Assembly (NCBI RefSeq): GCF_025562715.2
Contig: NZ_JAPFCC010000001.1
Span: forward strand, 186,001-250,000
Direction of reading: 5' to 3'
DNA: 64,000 bases
Source: Endozoicomonas gorgoniicola
GTDB taxonomy: Bacteria; Pseudomonadota; Gammaproteobacteria; Pseudomonadales; Endozoicomonadaceae
The notes beneath the pieces are model-generated. The model was not told the origin of the DNA. It did not search any database and worked only from the letters and a program-made list of their open reading frames with translations. Numbering within the stretch: the first letter of the stretch is position 1; every line of letters starts with the position of its first letter. Made by a program: the position numbers and the translations under genes. Positions 15,914-25,740 of the stretch are shown piece by piece.

Positions 15914-17533
15914 GAGCCTGTCGGACTTAGAGCAAAAATCTGGCATAATTGCCAATAATCACTTTTCAAGCAAGCAACCTCTGACAAATGAAGAGATGGA
16001 CTTTCAGACCCGTTGACCGCAGTATTCCAGACATGTTTCCCGCCAGTGTCGATGATTATTTGCCGGAACGTCATCTCGCCCGTTTTGTTGTAGAGGTCGT
16101 CGAGCAGCTCGATCTTGATCCGTTCATCAAGTCCTACAGCGGTAGAGGTTCCAAAGCCTGGCATCCATCGCTCATGCTCTCGCTGTTATTTTATGGCTAT
16201 GCGACAGGTGTCTTTTCCAGCCGAAAGCTGGAGAAGGCTACTCACGACTCTATTGCTTTCCGCTATATCTGTGCCAATGAACACCCAGATCATGACAGTA
16301 TTAATGCTTTCCGGAAGCGGTTTCGCAAGGAAATCAGCAACCTGTTTACCCAGATTCTAATGATCGCTAAAGAAGCCCAGTGGTTAAAAATGGGAACCAT
16401 CAGTCTGGATGGCACCAAAATGAAAGCGAATGCCAGCAAACACAAAGCCCTCAGCTACGAGTATGCCTGCAAGCTGGAAAAACAGCTCAAGTCTGAGGTG
16501 GATGAGCTCCTGAAAATGGCAGAGAAAGCCGATGCAGAAGAGCAGCCTGAAGAGCTTTCTATTCCAGAGGAGCTCAAGCGTAGGGAAGATCGCCTTGCTG
16601 TTATTGCCGAAGCAAAAGCAGAAATAGAGCGTCGCGCTGAGGAGCGATACCAATACGAGCTGGAAGAATATGAGGAAAAAGTGGCTCGCAGGGAAGCGAT
16701 CAGGGAGTCTGGAAAAAAGCCGAGGGGTAGAGAACCCAAAGCCCCAGAGGCAGACCCAAGAGACAAAGACCAGGTCAATCTGACAGATCGTGATTCCCGC
16801 ATCATGCCAACATCAGGCGGCAGTTATGAACAAGCTTATAATGCGCAGGCTGCAGTTGATGTTGAAAGCGGACTGATCGTAGAAAAACACATTACTCAGG
16901 CAACAAACGACAAACAGCAGGTAGAGCCAGCCCTTGAAGAACTGGCAACTCGTGAAGACGAACTTGGCAAGCCCGAAGCGATCCTGGCAGACACAGGCTA
17001 CTTCAGTGAGAGTAATGTGTCAGCTGTGGATAACTATGGCGCAACTGCGTATATCGCAGAGAAGCGTGATGCCCACAATAAACCTTTGATGGAGCGCTTT
17101 AAACCTGATGATCCTATGCCGGAAGGCGACGATGTAACAGCATTAGACCTGATGCGTTGGCGGCTGCAGACAAAAGAAGGTCGGGCTGTTTATGCCTTGC
17201 GGAAAAGTACGATTGAACCAACCTTTGGAATACAGAAAGAAGTGATGGGGTATCGCCAATTTCTGGTTCGAGGCTTTGCAGAGGTGTCTGCTGAATGGGA
17301 TCTGCTCTGCACAGGCTTCAATCTGAAGAAAATGTTTGCCATGGCGATGGCGGACATTGAAAATTGGTTATTTATGATTCAACTTCTGGCTGCATACAGA
17401 GCTTTTTGGGCGATGTTTTACTATTTACGGGTAAGAGTGGCGGTTGTGAGAACAGCTTGCACAGTAGCTTAAACAGGCAGCAGGGTTATGATGCCGCCTT
17501 CTTTTCTGGACTTGTTACAAGTCCGACAGGCTC
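15914..17533 (+). mobile_element. IS1182-family insertion sequence
   Basis: This 1620-bp element has perfect terminal inverted repeats GAGCCTGTCGGACTT / AAGTCCGACAGGCTC and a 4-bp target duplication CTAG on both sides (15910-15913, 17534-17537). It holds one transposase gene. It is inserted after codon 4 of ompR. A MITE with the same ends lies at 54342-54500. Confidence 0.92.
15988..17472 (+). CDS. IS1182-family transposase
   Basis: This 494-residue DDE transposase has an N-terminal DUF772-type domain, a first catalytic Asp in ISLDGTKMKANAS, a long charged helical insert (residues about 155-255), a second Asp in ILADTGYFSE, and a late Glu in RKSTIEPTFGIQKE. The gene is uninterrupted and looks functional. 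Its stop lies 61 bp before the right inverted repeat. It is read in the same direction as ompR/envZ, so its transcript may drive them. Confidence 0.9.
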   Translation: MKRWTFRPVDRSIPDMFPASVDDYLPERHLARFVVEVVEQLDLDPFIKSYSGRGSKAWHPSLMLSLLFYGYATGVFSSRKLEKATHDSIAFRYICANEHPDHDSINAFRKRFRKEISNLFTQILMIAKEAQWLKMGTISLDGTKMKANASKHKALSYEYACKLEKQLKSEVDELLKMAEKADAEEQPEELSIPEELKRREDRLAVIAEAKAEIERRAEERYQYELEEYEEKVARREAIRESGKKPRGREPKAPEADPRDKDQVNLTDRDSRIMPTSGGSYEQAYNAQAAVDVESGLIVEKHITQATNDKQQVEPALEELATREDELGKPEAILADTGYFSESNVSAVDNYGATAYIAEKRDAHNKPLMERFKPDDPMPEGDDVTALDLMRWRLQTKEGRAVYALRKSTIEPTFGIQKEVMGYRQFLVRGFAEVSAEWDLLCTGFNLKKMFAMAMADIENWLFMIQLLAAYRAFWAMFYYLRVRVAVVRTACTVA

Positions 17534-18273
17534 CTAGCACGGTATTTGTTGTAGACGACGATGACTCGATTCGTGATCTGCTTGCAAGCTATCTGAAAAA
17601 GAACGGTTATAACGTCATTGCCGCCAATAGCGGTGAAACCTTTTTGCAGGCGTTTCAGGAGTGGCGTTCCGCCGGAGAAGATGAGTCTCGCGTGATTATT
17701 GTGTTGGATATCATGATGCCGGGTATGGATGGCTTTGATGTCTGTCGTGAACTGCGTACCTTCTCAAAAGCGCCGGTAATAATGCTGACAGCGGTTTCTG
17801 ATGAGATGGATAGAATCATTGGTCTGGAAATGGGGGCTGACGATTATCTGGGTAAGCCGTTTAATCCTCGTGAACTGCTGGCGCGCATCAAGGCAATTTT
17901 CCGCCGCAGTGAGCAGGTGGCAGAACCTAAAACAACGGGCCGCTATGCCGTGTTTAACGGTTTCTGTCTGGATAAGGTGACCCGTGAGCTGGTCTCTCCT
18001 GAAGGCGAGCCTGTGCCATTGACGGGGGCTGACTATAACCTGCTGATGTTGTTTGTTCGCAATCAGGGCAAGGTGCTGAGTCGTGAGAGTATCGCTGATG
18101 TAACGCGCAAACGAAACCCGGCACCCATGGATCGTTTTATTGATGTGAATGTCAGTCGTTTACGACAGTGCCTGGGTGAAAATGCCCGTGCGCCGGAACT
18201 GATCAAAACCGTCAGGGGGCAGGGTTACATCTTAACGACCGAAGTTGAATGGGTTGATAAAGCGCCCGCTTGA
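17488..18273 (+). CDS. ompR: OmpR-type response regulator with IS-derived N-terminus
   Basis: This 261-residue frame is a receiver domain (acidic cluster VVDDDDSIRD, phospho-acceptor Asp in IIVLDIMMPG, Lys in LGKPFNPREL) followed by an OmpR winged-helix domain (DRFIDVNVSRLRQCL). It is the partner of the EnvZ gene 12 bp downstream. The native start at 15900 is separated by the insertion sequence. The present frame opens at ATG 17488 or 17491 inside the element's right end, so MVDS is replaced by about 14-15 new residues (MMPPSFLDLLQVRQAP). The receiver core is intact, so the product could still work. Confidence 0.88.
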   Translation: MMPPSFLDLLQVRQAPSTVFVVDDDDSIRDLLASYLKKNGYNVIAANSGETFLQAFQEWRSAGEDESRVIIVLDIMMPGMDGFDVCRELRTFSKAPVIMLTAVSDEMDRIIGLEMGADDYLGKPFNPRELLARIKAIFRRSEQVAEPKTTGRYAVFNGFCLDKVTRELVSPEGEPVPLTGADYNLLMLFVRNQGKVLSRESIADVTRKRNPAPMDRFIDVNVSRLRQCLGENARAPELIKTVRGQGYILTTEVEWVDKAPA

Positions 18274-18285
18274 GGAAATAACTAT

Positions 18286-19818
18286 TTGTCTGACTTTGTT
18301 GATGTTGGTACCGACGCAACGGTTCGCAGTAAAACGGCCAGAAAGTACTGGGGCAGGCTGTCTTCCCTGAGTCGAACTCTACTGCCTGACTCTCTGCCCG
18401 GGCGGTTTTTCATGTTTATGCTATTGCTGGTGTTTGCTTCGCAACTGGTCATCAGTACTGTCTGGAACTTCCAAAGCTGGGCGACTCAGGAAAAGGCCCT
18501 GGAAAACGTTGTCTCCAATATGGCTGTGCGAGTGTTATCAACGATTGAGTACTTTGATTCCCTGCCTGAACGCTATCGCCACATTATTCTGGATCAGTTG
18601 CGGGATATGGGGGGGACACGTTATTTCGTGACGCTCAACCGTGACTTTATCGAGATCGACGAACTGCCCGGAACCCGTAGTCAGGATATTGTGATTAACG
18701 GTTTTAAGGACACTTTGGGAGCCTTTAAGGCCAATGGTACTTTTTCCAATCGCGATATCAGTATTGCGTTTTCGGCACCGGAAACGCTGCGGGTGTTCAA
18801 TAACAACACTTACCTGATGGATTTAACTGAAAGCTGGGGTCAGCACACACTGATTGTTGAGCCACTGTCGTTGCCGGTTCTGGTGATACAGGTGCCGGTT
18901 TCAGATAATGAGTGGTTGTATCTTGCTACCCTGATGCCAGACTCCGGCATTATGTCGTCTTCTCTGCCTATGGATTTGCAAGTGATTTATCTGTTCGGGC
19001 TGACCGTCTTGCTGATGTTCGGCAGTTGGATGATTTACGTGCTGACTCAGCCGGTGGAGCAATTATCCAGGGCGGCTGAAAATTTTGGCAGAAGTTTTGA
19101 ACCTGTGTATTTGCCGGAAGAAGGGGCGCGGGAATTTAAAACGACTGCCAGTGCGTTTAACCGTATGCAGAGGAATATTCAGCACTTTCTGAATGATCGT
19201 AAGCAGCTGTTTTCCGGAATTTCCCATGATTTGAAAACCCCGTTGACGCGGTTGCGCTTGCGAGCAGAAATGCTGGATGACGACGATGAACGACAGGGGT
19301 TTGTTGAAGATATTGAGCATCTGGACATGATGGTGCGCAGTGCCTTGCAAATGGTTCGGGATACAGATATCCATGAAAACCCGGAAAGTGTCGATCTGGA
19401 ACAGATGCTGGAAAATATTGCCCGGGCTGGCCGGTCTGTTGGGCAGAAGATCAGCGTTAAGTGCCATGAGCACGAAGTCGTCACTGGCAAGCCCCTGGCA
19501 CTGCGGCGTTGCCTTGAGAACCTGATTGATAATGCTGTGGTTTATGGTGGCAGTGCGGGTATCTCTCTTTCTGTAGAAGAGGGTTATAACCGCATTGTTA
19601 TCAGAGATCAGGGACCCGGATTGCCAGAAGGTATGGAAGAAGAAGTCTTTCAGCCCTATCGTCGTTTCGAGCATGGTGAAGCCTGTAATCCCGGAGGTAA
19701 TGGCTTAGGCCTGATTACTGCACGACACCTGGTGGGGACTCACGGGGGGCAGTTAAGCCTTCGCAACCATCCGCAGGGTGGGCTGGAAGTAACGCTTACC
19801 ATTCCTTGTGACATCTGA
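18286..19818 (+). CDS. envZ: EnvZ-type osmosensor histidine kinase
   Basis: This 510-residue membrane kinase phosphorylates OmpR. A first transmembrane helix lies near residues 45-62, a periplasmic domain follows, a second helix lies near 230-250, then HAMP, the H-box FSGISHDLKTPLTRLR, the N-box ENLIDNAVVYG and the G-box GNGLGLITARHL. It starts with TTG preceded by GAGGAAATA; no nearby ATG fits. At 510 residues it is longer than E. coli EnvZ (450), through a longer N-terminal cytoplasmic stretch and sensor domain. Confidence 0.92.
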   Translation: MSDFVDVGTDATVRSKTARKYWGRLSSLSRTLLPDSLPGRFFMFMLLLVFASQLVISTVWNFQSWATQEKALENVVSNMAVRVLSTIEYFDSLPERYRHIILDQLRDMGGTRYFVTLNRDFIEIDELPGTRSQDIVINGFKDTLGAFKANGTFSNRDISIAFSAPETLRVFNNNTYLMDLTESWGQHTLIVEPLSLPVLVIQVPVSDNEWLYLATLMPDSGIMSSSLPMDLQVIYLFGLTVLLMFGSWMIYVLTQPVEQLSRAAENFGRSFEPVYLPEEGAREFKTTASAFNRMQRNIQHFLNDRKQLFSGISHDLKTPLTRLRLRAEMLDDDDERQGFVEDIEHLDMMVRSALQMVRDTDIHENPESVDLEQMLENIARAGRSVGQKISVKCHEHEVVTGKPLALRRCLENLIDNAVVYGGSAGISLSVEEGYNRIVIRDQGPGLPEGMEEEVFQPYRRFEHGEACNPGGNGLGLITARHLVGTHGGQLSLRNHPQGGLEVTLTIPCDI

Positions 19819-19847
19819 CTTTTTTCCGGTTTATTGTTCCGCCAGTC

Positions 19848-19881
19848 AAAAAACGGGGGCTACTTCCAGAAGAAGCCCCCG
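19848..19881 (-). terminator. terminator of the ygjK remnant
   Basis: On the minus strand GCGGGGGCTT...AGCCCCCG is followed by TTTTTT. It lies just after the stop of the C-terminal ygjK fragment and may also slow envZ readthrough. Confidence 0.75.
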
Positions 19882-20156
19882 CTCTGAACTAAAACAAGTC
19901 GTCGGATTTACTCGGACTTGTTCATAAAGTTGCGATACATCATATAAAAGTGCGCCGCACTCCAACCGAAATTGGTAGCGCCCTGAACGGCACCGGTTTC
20001 AGGGTTATAGTTCTCCCTGATGGCACCGTCTTCCAGCAGGCCTTCAGCGTTTTCCAGAATCTTGTTCATCTGTGTTTGAACATCATCATGGAAGCCGTAG
20101 TTTGCCAGACCCTGCAAGCCAAAATACACCTGGTCAACCCAGACACGTCCACGCCA

Positions 20157-20164
20157 GTAAATGT
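20157..20164. repeat. target-site duplication of the ISL3-type element, left
   Basis: GTAAATGT occurs here and again at 21492-21499, directly outside the terminal repeats. Confidence 0.92.
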
Positions 20165-21491
20165 GGCTCTTTTACAGGTTGGCTGATCATTTTACAGCCT
20201 CCTGCCTGATTTTAAGATAGAGGTAATCAAGATCATTGTAGCCACAAGCTTTGTAGATAATCCGTTTGATGACTCCATTGAAAGCTTCAATCTTCGCGCT
20301 GGTTATACGATGATGGCAGTACGACAGCAAGCCCTCTCTTGCCCTGTCCAAGCCCTTAGCAAACCTCTTAAGTTCTGCAATTCCGGTTTCTTTTGCTAAC
20401 TCTATCCATCTATCCAGAAACTTGCCGGCACACGCTTTGTACGTGTACGTCCATAGCTGTTTGAGCATGTCTTTCAGGATGTAAGCCTGATTGAGATCCT
20501 CGTTCATGCTCAAGAGCTCTTTCAGACTGCTTTCTCGCTTTGGAGTCAGGTTCTCAGGGTTCATGAACAGGTTGAACCGCTGACCCTTGATAAAGGGCTT
20601 GTTCTCTTCTTCAGCCTGACGCCACTCCCTGCGCCTTATCTGATCTATCACATCATTATAATTGGCAATAATGTGAAACTTGTCGTATACAATATCCGCA
20701 TTGGGCAAGTGCTCTTTCACCGAAGCCTGATAGCTGCCACCACGGTCTATGCCAACACACTCGATGCTCGCTTTTTGCTCTTCAGTCAGGCTGCTCAAGA
20801 ACTCATCCAGAGTCTCTTTTCGCTTGCCTTCACCAAGGAAGAGGGTTTCTCCTGAGTCGGCGTTAAGAACAACGGTAAGATACTGATGGCCTTTGCCAAT
20901 GGATTTTTCGTCAATGAGCAGAGCGCGAATACCGTCACGCTTTGGAGCTGAAAGCATTCTCAGCAGCATCTCTTTATCCCAACGACGGGCAGTACCACCG
21001 GATATAGCAATGAATTCAGGCACCTTGTCGCAGGGCATATAGCGACATAAATGGCTGACGTGTCGTTTAAGGCGATCGGTTGCCTGAGCCTTGGGAGTTA
21101 AACCAGGAATAGTAACGGTTTCAATATTGTTGCAGTGTGAGCAGCGGCCCTGAAAAGCTGTGAAGAGAAGATTTACCTGTAGAACTCCCAGTGGTAAATC
21201 CTGGACACACCGATCTTTTGTCTTCATTTGTCCCATAGGGGTTTCACATTGACTGCATTTCTCGTGCTGAATTCGGCCATCCCTGCGGAGATAGACAAAA
21301 GCTTGTTTGACTTCCCAATCAATATCAATCTGCTCGATTACCCAGCCGGGAAATGCGAACATAGGACGTAGTGAGGGTGTTGTACACATGTCTGATCCTT
21401 CAGAAATTTTGATCTGTTCAAATCAATCTTTCCTGAAAGGCTATTTCTGTTGCAACCCCTCATTTTCCATCAGCCAACCTGTAAAAGCCCC
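20165..21491 (-). mobile_element. ISL3-family insertion sequence
   Basis: This 1327-bp element has inverted repeats of about 23 bp (GGCTCTTTTACAGGTTGGC at the left, GGGGCTTTTACAGGTTGGC from the right) and an 8-bp target duplication GTAAATGT, both typical of ISL3. It interrupts ygjK in the same orientation as that gene. Confidence 0.92.
20187..21389 (-). CDS. ISL3-family transposase
   Basis: This 400-residue transposase has an N-terminal zinc finger (CSQCETPMG then CSHCNN), a helix-turn-helix region, and the DDE domain with Asp in LLIDEKSIGKG, Asp in CVGIDRGGSY and Glu in KIEAFNGVIKRI. The gene is intact. It fills most of the element. Confidence 0.92.
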   Translation of the reverse strand: MCTTPSLRPMFAFPGWVIEQIDIDWEVKQAFVYLRRDGRIQHEKCSQCETPMGQMKTKDRCVQDLPLGVLQVNLLFTAFQGRCSHCNNIETVTIPGLTPKAQATDRLKRHVSHLCRYMPCDKVPEFIAISGGTARRWDKEMLLRMLSAPKRDGIRALLIDEKSIGKGHQYLTVVLNADSGETLFLGEGKRKETLDEFLSSLTEEQKASIECVGIDRGGSYQASVKEHLPNADIVYDKFHIIANYNDVIDQIRRREWRQAEEENKPFIKGQRFNLFMNPENLTPKRESSLKELLSMNEDLNQAYILKDMLKQLWTYTYKACAGKFLDRWIELAKETGIAELKRFAKGLDRAREGLLSYCHHRITSAKIEAFNGVIKRIIYKACGYNDLDYLYLKIRQEAVK

Positions 21492-21499
21492 GTAAATGT
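21492..21499. repeat. target-site duplication of the ISL3-type element, right
   Basis: This second copy of GTAAATGT lies directly outside the right terminal repeat. Confidence 0.92.
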
Positions 21500-23846
21500 T
21501 CGCGTCGTAAGCCGGATTGCTCATTGCAGCGGTGGGGAATGGTACCTTTGGAGCGTTAAACTCTTTCGGGTCCATGATCACATCACGAACCTTCTGAGCG
21601 TTTTCCTGTGTTGCAACCTTGTTAAACAGCGGCGACCAGCCTTCAGGGCCACGACCACGTTTGGTCAGTAGCTCACCTTTTGGATCGTGTCCGTAAAGTT
21701 GTAACTTATCGCCGGAAATTTTGAGGTCGTAGTAAAAGCCGGACTTTTCATCAAACATGTGGGTGTTGATGTAGGTTGCTATCTTCTCTGCGTCTTCACG
21801 GTAGGTTTTGGCGTCGTCCGGCTTACTCAGGAGGTCTGCCATTTGCGCCAGGAAGTTCTTTTCACCCGCCAGGTAAGAGTTGATGTCAACGGATTCCTGG
21901 TTGATGGTGTAGCCTACTGGTTCACCATTCACCTTGTGCTGGAAGAAGCGGGGTGTCCAGTCGGCACGGGCAAGAACCATGTTGCCGTCGTATTCTTTCT
22001 CCGCATACGCTTGCAGCTGTTCATCAGAAATAAAGCCAAAGTTAGCAGCGTTATCCCTGCCGGATTCCCAGCCTGCACCATCCTGTGCCGGAGCAGAAAT
22101 ATCAACTTTGCCCCAGTCTGCCATATCATCGTACATTTCAGTGCTGTAGCAGACTTTCTTGCTTTCTCCTTCGCAGAACTGCCCCATCATGCCTTTCAGT
22201 TCATCAGGCATTTTCAGGTCATCGGAATAAGTGAATTTGAATTTTAATTCGCCATTTTCATCATTGTGAGCCGGATCCATAGTGGCACCATACTCAACAA
22301 TACCGTTTCCATTGACGTCACGGTTTCTGTACCACCAGTTATGGTACTCAACCAGCTGTGGGTACATTTCTGCGATCCACTTGACGGCATCGTCTTCACG
22401 ACCCAGCTCTTTCAGACCCAGATAGGTTTCCCATACGGACCAGGACGCCAGGGATGGCTTAGTATTGCGTTCGTTCCAGTTGTCGCCGTCCAGGTGATCA
22501 GCGTTTTGCAGGTGTCGAATTACATCATTATTAAATGGTTTTTCTACACGGAGGGACTGGGCATTCGGGAACACCACGTCAATCAACATACCGGCATCCT
22601 GTGGACGCAGTGTGTCGTCTTTAGTCACCTGATAGTCGAACATGGCACGCACGTTGTCCATCGCCAGATCAGGGTTGATGTGGGCCAGTGCGTAAACGTG
22701 CTTCCAGCTGTCCCACGGCCAGATGCCACCGGCAAACCATGGTGCGGTATAAGAGGGTGTTACACCGGAGGTCTGCAGGAAGCCATAGGGCGAACGCCAG
22801 TTGGTGTGCAGGTTCTGGATGGTTTTTACCGCCAGACGGGACTGCTGTTTGGTGGCTTTATCGTTGGTCAGACCGTTTTTCAGGTAACCTTCCCAGCGAT
22901 CTGCAGACTTCTTGAAATGGCTTTCAGGGTTGTTCAGGATGCTTGCAGTCCGCTTTTCAATGTCGGCTACTTCATTCGCATCGTGACCGTAGGCTTGGGT
23001 GGACCAGACAGAAGAAGAGCTACCGGCGGCAATGGTAACCGGCGAGGATTTGGACTCATAGCTGAGTGGATCATTCAGATTGAATTTTGTTTCAAGCGTG
23101 CGACGAATCATAAAAGTCGCATCATCCTGAGTCATCATCACATAGGTATCACGCTGTTCATTCAGGCGGACATTGATACCATAAATGTCAGGCGTGAAGG
23201 TGCGGAAGTCTTCACCGTATTTTCCTGTCACTGTTTCTTTATTTGTGACACCCGGTTTACGATACAACTCTTCTGTCAGCTCACCTGCCCAGTTAAAGGT
23301 CAGCTCTTTTGCAGAGCTGGATTTGTTCAGGACAGTGGTCTTAACCAGGGAGACGCGTTTATCGACAAAACGCATTTCCATAGCGACTTCAATATCTCCC
23401 AGATCATAACGCTGGTACAGGGCGCCGGGGTAAGAAATCAGTTCAGGATTTTTAACCGAGGTCAGGTCGTAAACACGGCCGTTGCTGTCAGTCAGGGACA
23501 GTTGGTCCATGTATTTGCCCAGCAGGACATTGTACTCTTCAGCGATAATGGAGGGGCCGGTGAAGCTGCCGTAAGTATCAGCACTGCCCGGCAGCAGGAA
23601 GCCGTGCCAGCTACCATTGTCGTACAGTGGGTTGAATTTAATATTACTGTATTTGTCCCGCTCACGCAGAGCCATTGGGTTGCCGCTACGGTTCAGCACG
23701 TTGTCATACTGCAGGGCAATTTTACCCAGAGGGTTCAGGGAAGAACGATCAATGTTAACTTCATCGTCATCATTTTTGTCGGTACAGCCTGTCAGTAGCA
23801 TTGATGCAATGATTGATGCTGCCAGTAAACTTTTCTTAAAGCGCAT

Positions 23847-24400
23847 AGCTGATAGAAGCCTAACTAAGGGGTTGAATAAACTTTTTTCAGGCAAAAGCTG
23901 ACCGGCCTTTTGAAGGGGCGACAGATAGCTGATACCAGTGAAATTGAGTATGTGGACGGAACTCAGCAAACAAAAAACAAAGAGGAAAGCGTAAGATTAC
24001 CTACGGCAGGTAAAACCGTATACTGAAACATTTCCTCACAAGAATTGGTGAAATACTATGTAAGGTATCGATAAAAATATATGATCTTTATCAAATTTTA
24101 GTAATATTAAGCTATGAATTCGTGCTTTTCTTAGTCGTTGTGAACGGTAAATTTTTCGACAAAAATGTTAGACCCACTCTTGGCTATGGTCGTAAAACGA
24201 CAGAAGTATTACATTTTTCACATCTTGCACATCACTTGTTCTATATTTTATTTGAACTTTTTTACTTTAAGTGTTTTGTCGGAATTCTTCTTATTTTGCT
24301 GTTATTTGCTCAAAAATAAAGAGGTTTACTTTACGTTAAGGTTTTTTTAGAAAAATTTCCTGATTGTGGTATAAAGGCAGCTTTTTTCTCGGGGGTTTAA
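23847..24400. other. divergent promoter region of ygjK and ebgR
   Basis: These 554 bp are very AT-rich after 24040 and contain no gene I can support. The shared region would carry promoters for ygjK and ebgR and probably a LacI-family operator, but I cannot point to a clear palindrome. Confidence 0.5.
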
Positions 24401-25375
24401 ATGGCTACGCTCAAAGAAATTGCACTTGAAGCAGGGGTTTCGCTGTCAACGGTATCGAGGGTGTTAAACGATGATCCGACCATCAGTGTCAAAAATGAAA
24501 CCCGTCATAAAATTCTGGAGGTTGCTGAACAGCTGGAGTACAAAAGCACTCGTAAAAGAAAGAGGCAGCAGGAAGCGGCACTGAATATATTGGCTGTTTA
24601 CAACTACAATCAGGAAAACGAAGTCCATGATCCCTACTACCTTTCCATCCGCTACGGAGTAGAGCTTCAGTGCAAGAAGCTTAATTTCAACCTGAAAGAA
24701 AGCTACGGGTTTAACCCGGAGAGCGATGTTGGCAGTTGTAGCGGTGTACTCCTGGTTGGCTGTGGGTCAGACACCCTGCTTCAACAATTGAAAAAACGCT
24801 TTCAGCATGTGGTGTGTATAGATAGTAATCGCTTTGAGGGTGAGGTTGATTGTGTCTATACGGATTTGGGCAGGATCAGTCGACAGGTGGTTGATCTGTT
24901 TGTCAATGAAGGCTACTCAAAGCTGGGTTTTATTGGTGGCCGGGATATAGGAGCCGCGACTGATGAGCGTGAAGAAGCTTTTCTGAGTTATGGTCAGAAA
25001 AAAGGGGTAGTTTCATCGCAGGATGTTTATGTCGGTGAATTTTCAAGCTCCTCAGGCTATAAGCTGGCACAGGCAATGATTAAGAAATCTCTGCCAGAAG
25101 CTATCTTTGTCGCATCGGATTCCATGGCTATCGGTGTGCTGCGTGCGTTGCACGAGTGTCAGATAAAAGTGCCGAGTGATGTAGCACTGATGAGTGTTAA
25201 TGATATTCCGACGGCAAAGTTTACCTTTCCTCCTTTGTCGACATTCAGGATTCACTCAGAACTCATGGGGGTTCAGGGTGTGAATCTGCTGTCAGAGCAG
25301 GTTCGGGAGGAGCGAGATATTCCACTGACCCTGACCATCCCGGCCCGGTTGAAGAGCCGGGGAACTACTCGCTAA
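24401..25375 (+). CDS. ebgR: LacI-family transcriptional regulator, EbgR-like
   Basis: This 324-residue repressor has an N-terminal helix-turn-helix and hinge (TLKEIALEAGVSLSTVSRVL) and a periplasmic-binding-protein-like sensor domain. It aligns closely with E. coli EbgR, including VNDIPTAKFTFPPLSTFRIHSE and the RGTTR C-terminus. It lies 365 bp upstream of a beta-galactosidase and divergent from ygjK, so it probably controls both in response to a galactoside. The sensor ligand is not known from sequence. Confidence 0.9.
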   Translation: MATLKEIALEAGVSLSTVSRVLNDDPTISVKNETRHKILEVAEQLEYKSTRKRKRQQEAALNILAVYNYNQENEVHDPYYLSIRYGVELQCKKLNFNLKESYGFNPESDVGSCSGVLLVGCGSDTLLQQLKKRFQHVVCIDSNRFEGEVDCVYTDLGRISRQVVDLFVNEGYSKLGFIGGRDIGAATDEREEAFLSYGQKKGVVSSQDVYVGEFSSSSGYKLAQAMIKKSLPEAIFVASDSMAIGVLRALHECQIKVPSDVALMSVNDIPTAKFTFPPLSTFRIHSELMGVQGVNLLSEQVREERDIPLTLTIPARLKSRGTTR

Positions 25376-25740
25376 CAGTTCTGTACAGGTATCAGGGACG
25401 AATACCATCACAGACTTCTACTGCTGGTGCGCTGCTGCCCTGGCTGTTATTCATGCATGCTGACAACAAGTAAAAGACAGCCGTCTTGTTCTTTCTGACT
25501 CCGATTTCAGGTTTTTTGTCATTTATTCGATGTGATCATTAGAGAAATAATGTGTTCAGTTTTTTCTGAACTGTTGATGAGTTTTGATTTGAATCAGTTA
25601 TTTCTGGTTAACATCCGGTTAAGGTGATGAGTAAAATTTTACTAAAATCTATTTTGTCTGGAATTGCCTGGGATTATTGAGACTCCGGTCAGTCATCTTG
25701 TCCGGGGCACTTAAACCCAATAAATGTTACTGGAGTAAAT
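25376..25740. other. intergenic region between ebgR and beta-galactosidase gene
   Basis: These 365 bp contain no gene. The sequence near 25607-25623 has two GGTTAA blocks (TGGTTAACATCCGGTTAAG) that might serve as regulator sites; this is only a suggestion. The beta-galactosidase promoter must lie here. Confidence 0.45.

Larger units (their letters stand above)
19908..23846 (-). pseudogene. ygjK: GH63 alpha-glucosidase (YgjK-like) split by an ISL3-type element
   Basis: The two parts (23846-21492 and 20156-19908) together match E. coli YgjK over its length. The start gives a lipoprotein signal (SIIASMLLTGC), so the enzyme was probably anchored in the envelope. The N-terminal part holds the catalytic acid region WESGRDNAANFGF. 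The C-terminal part holds WRGRVWVDQ and the general-base region RENYNPETG. Removing the element and one 8-bp target copy joins ANIY to WRGRVW in frame. As it stands, the catalytic residues are on separate pieces, so the enzyme should be dead. Confidence 0.9.

Noticed and set aside
22266..23798. 510-codon plus-strand frame opposite ygjK
   Set aside because: The minus strand clearly encodes a YgjK-like enzyme; the opposite frame has no family features.
25376..25740. Catabolite-activator (CRP) site upstream of the beta-galactosidase
   Set aside because: Only a TGTGA half-site (25530-25534) was seen; the matching TCACA half is missing.
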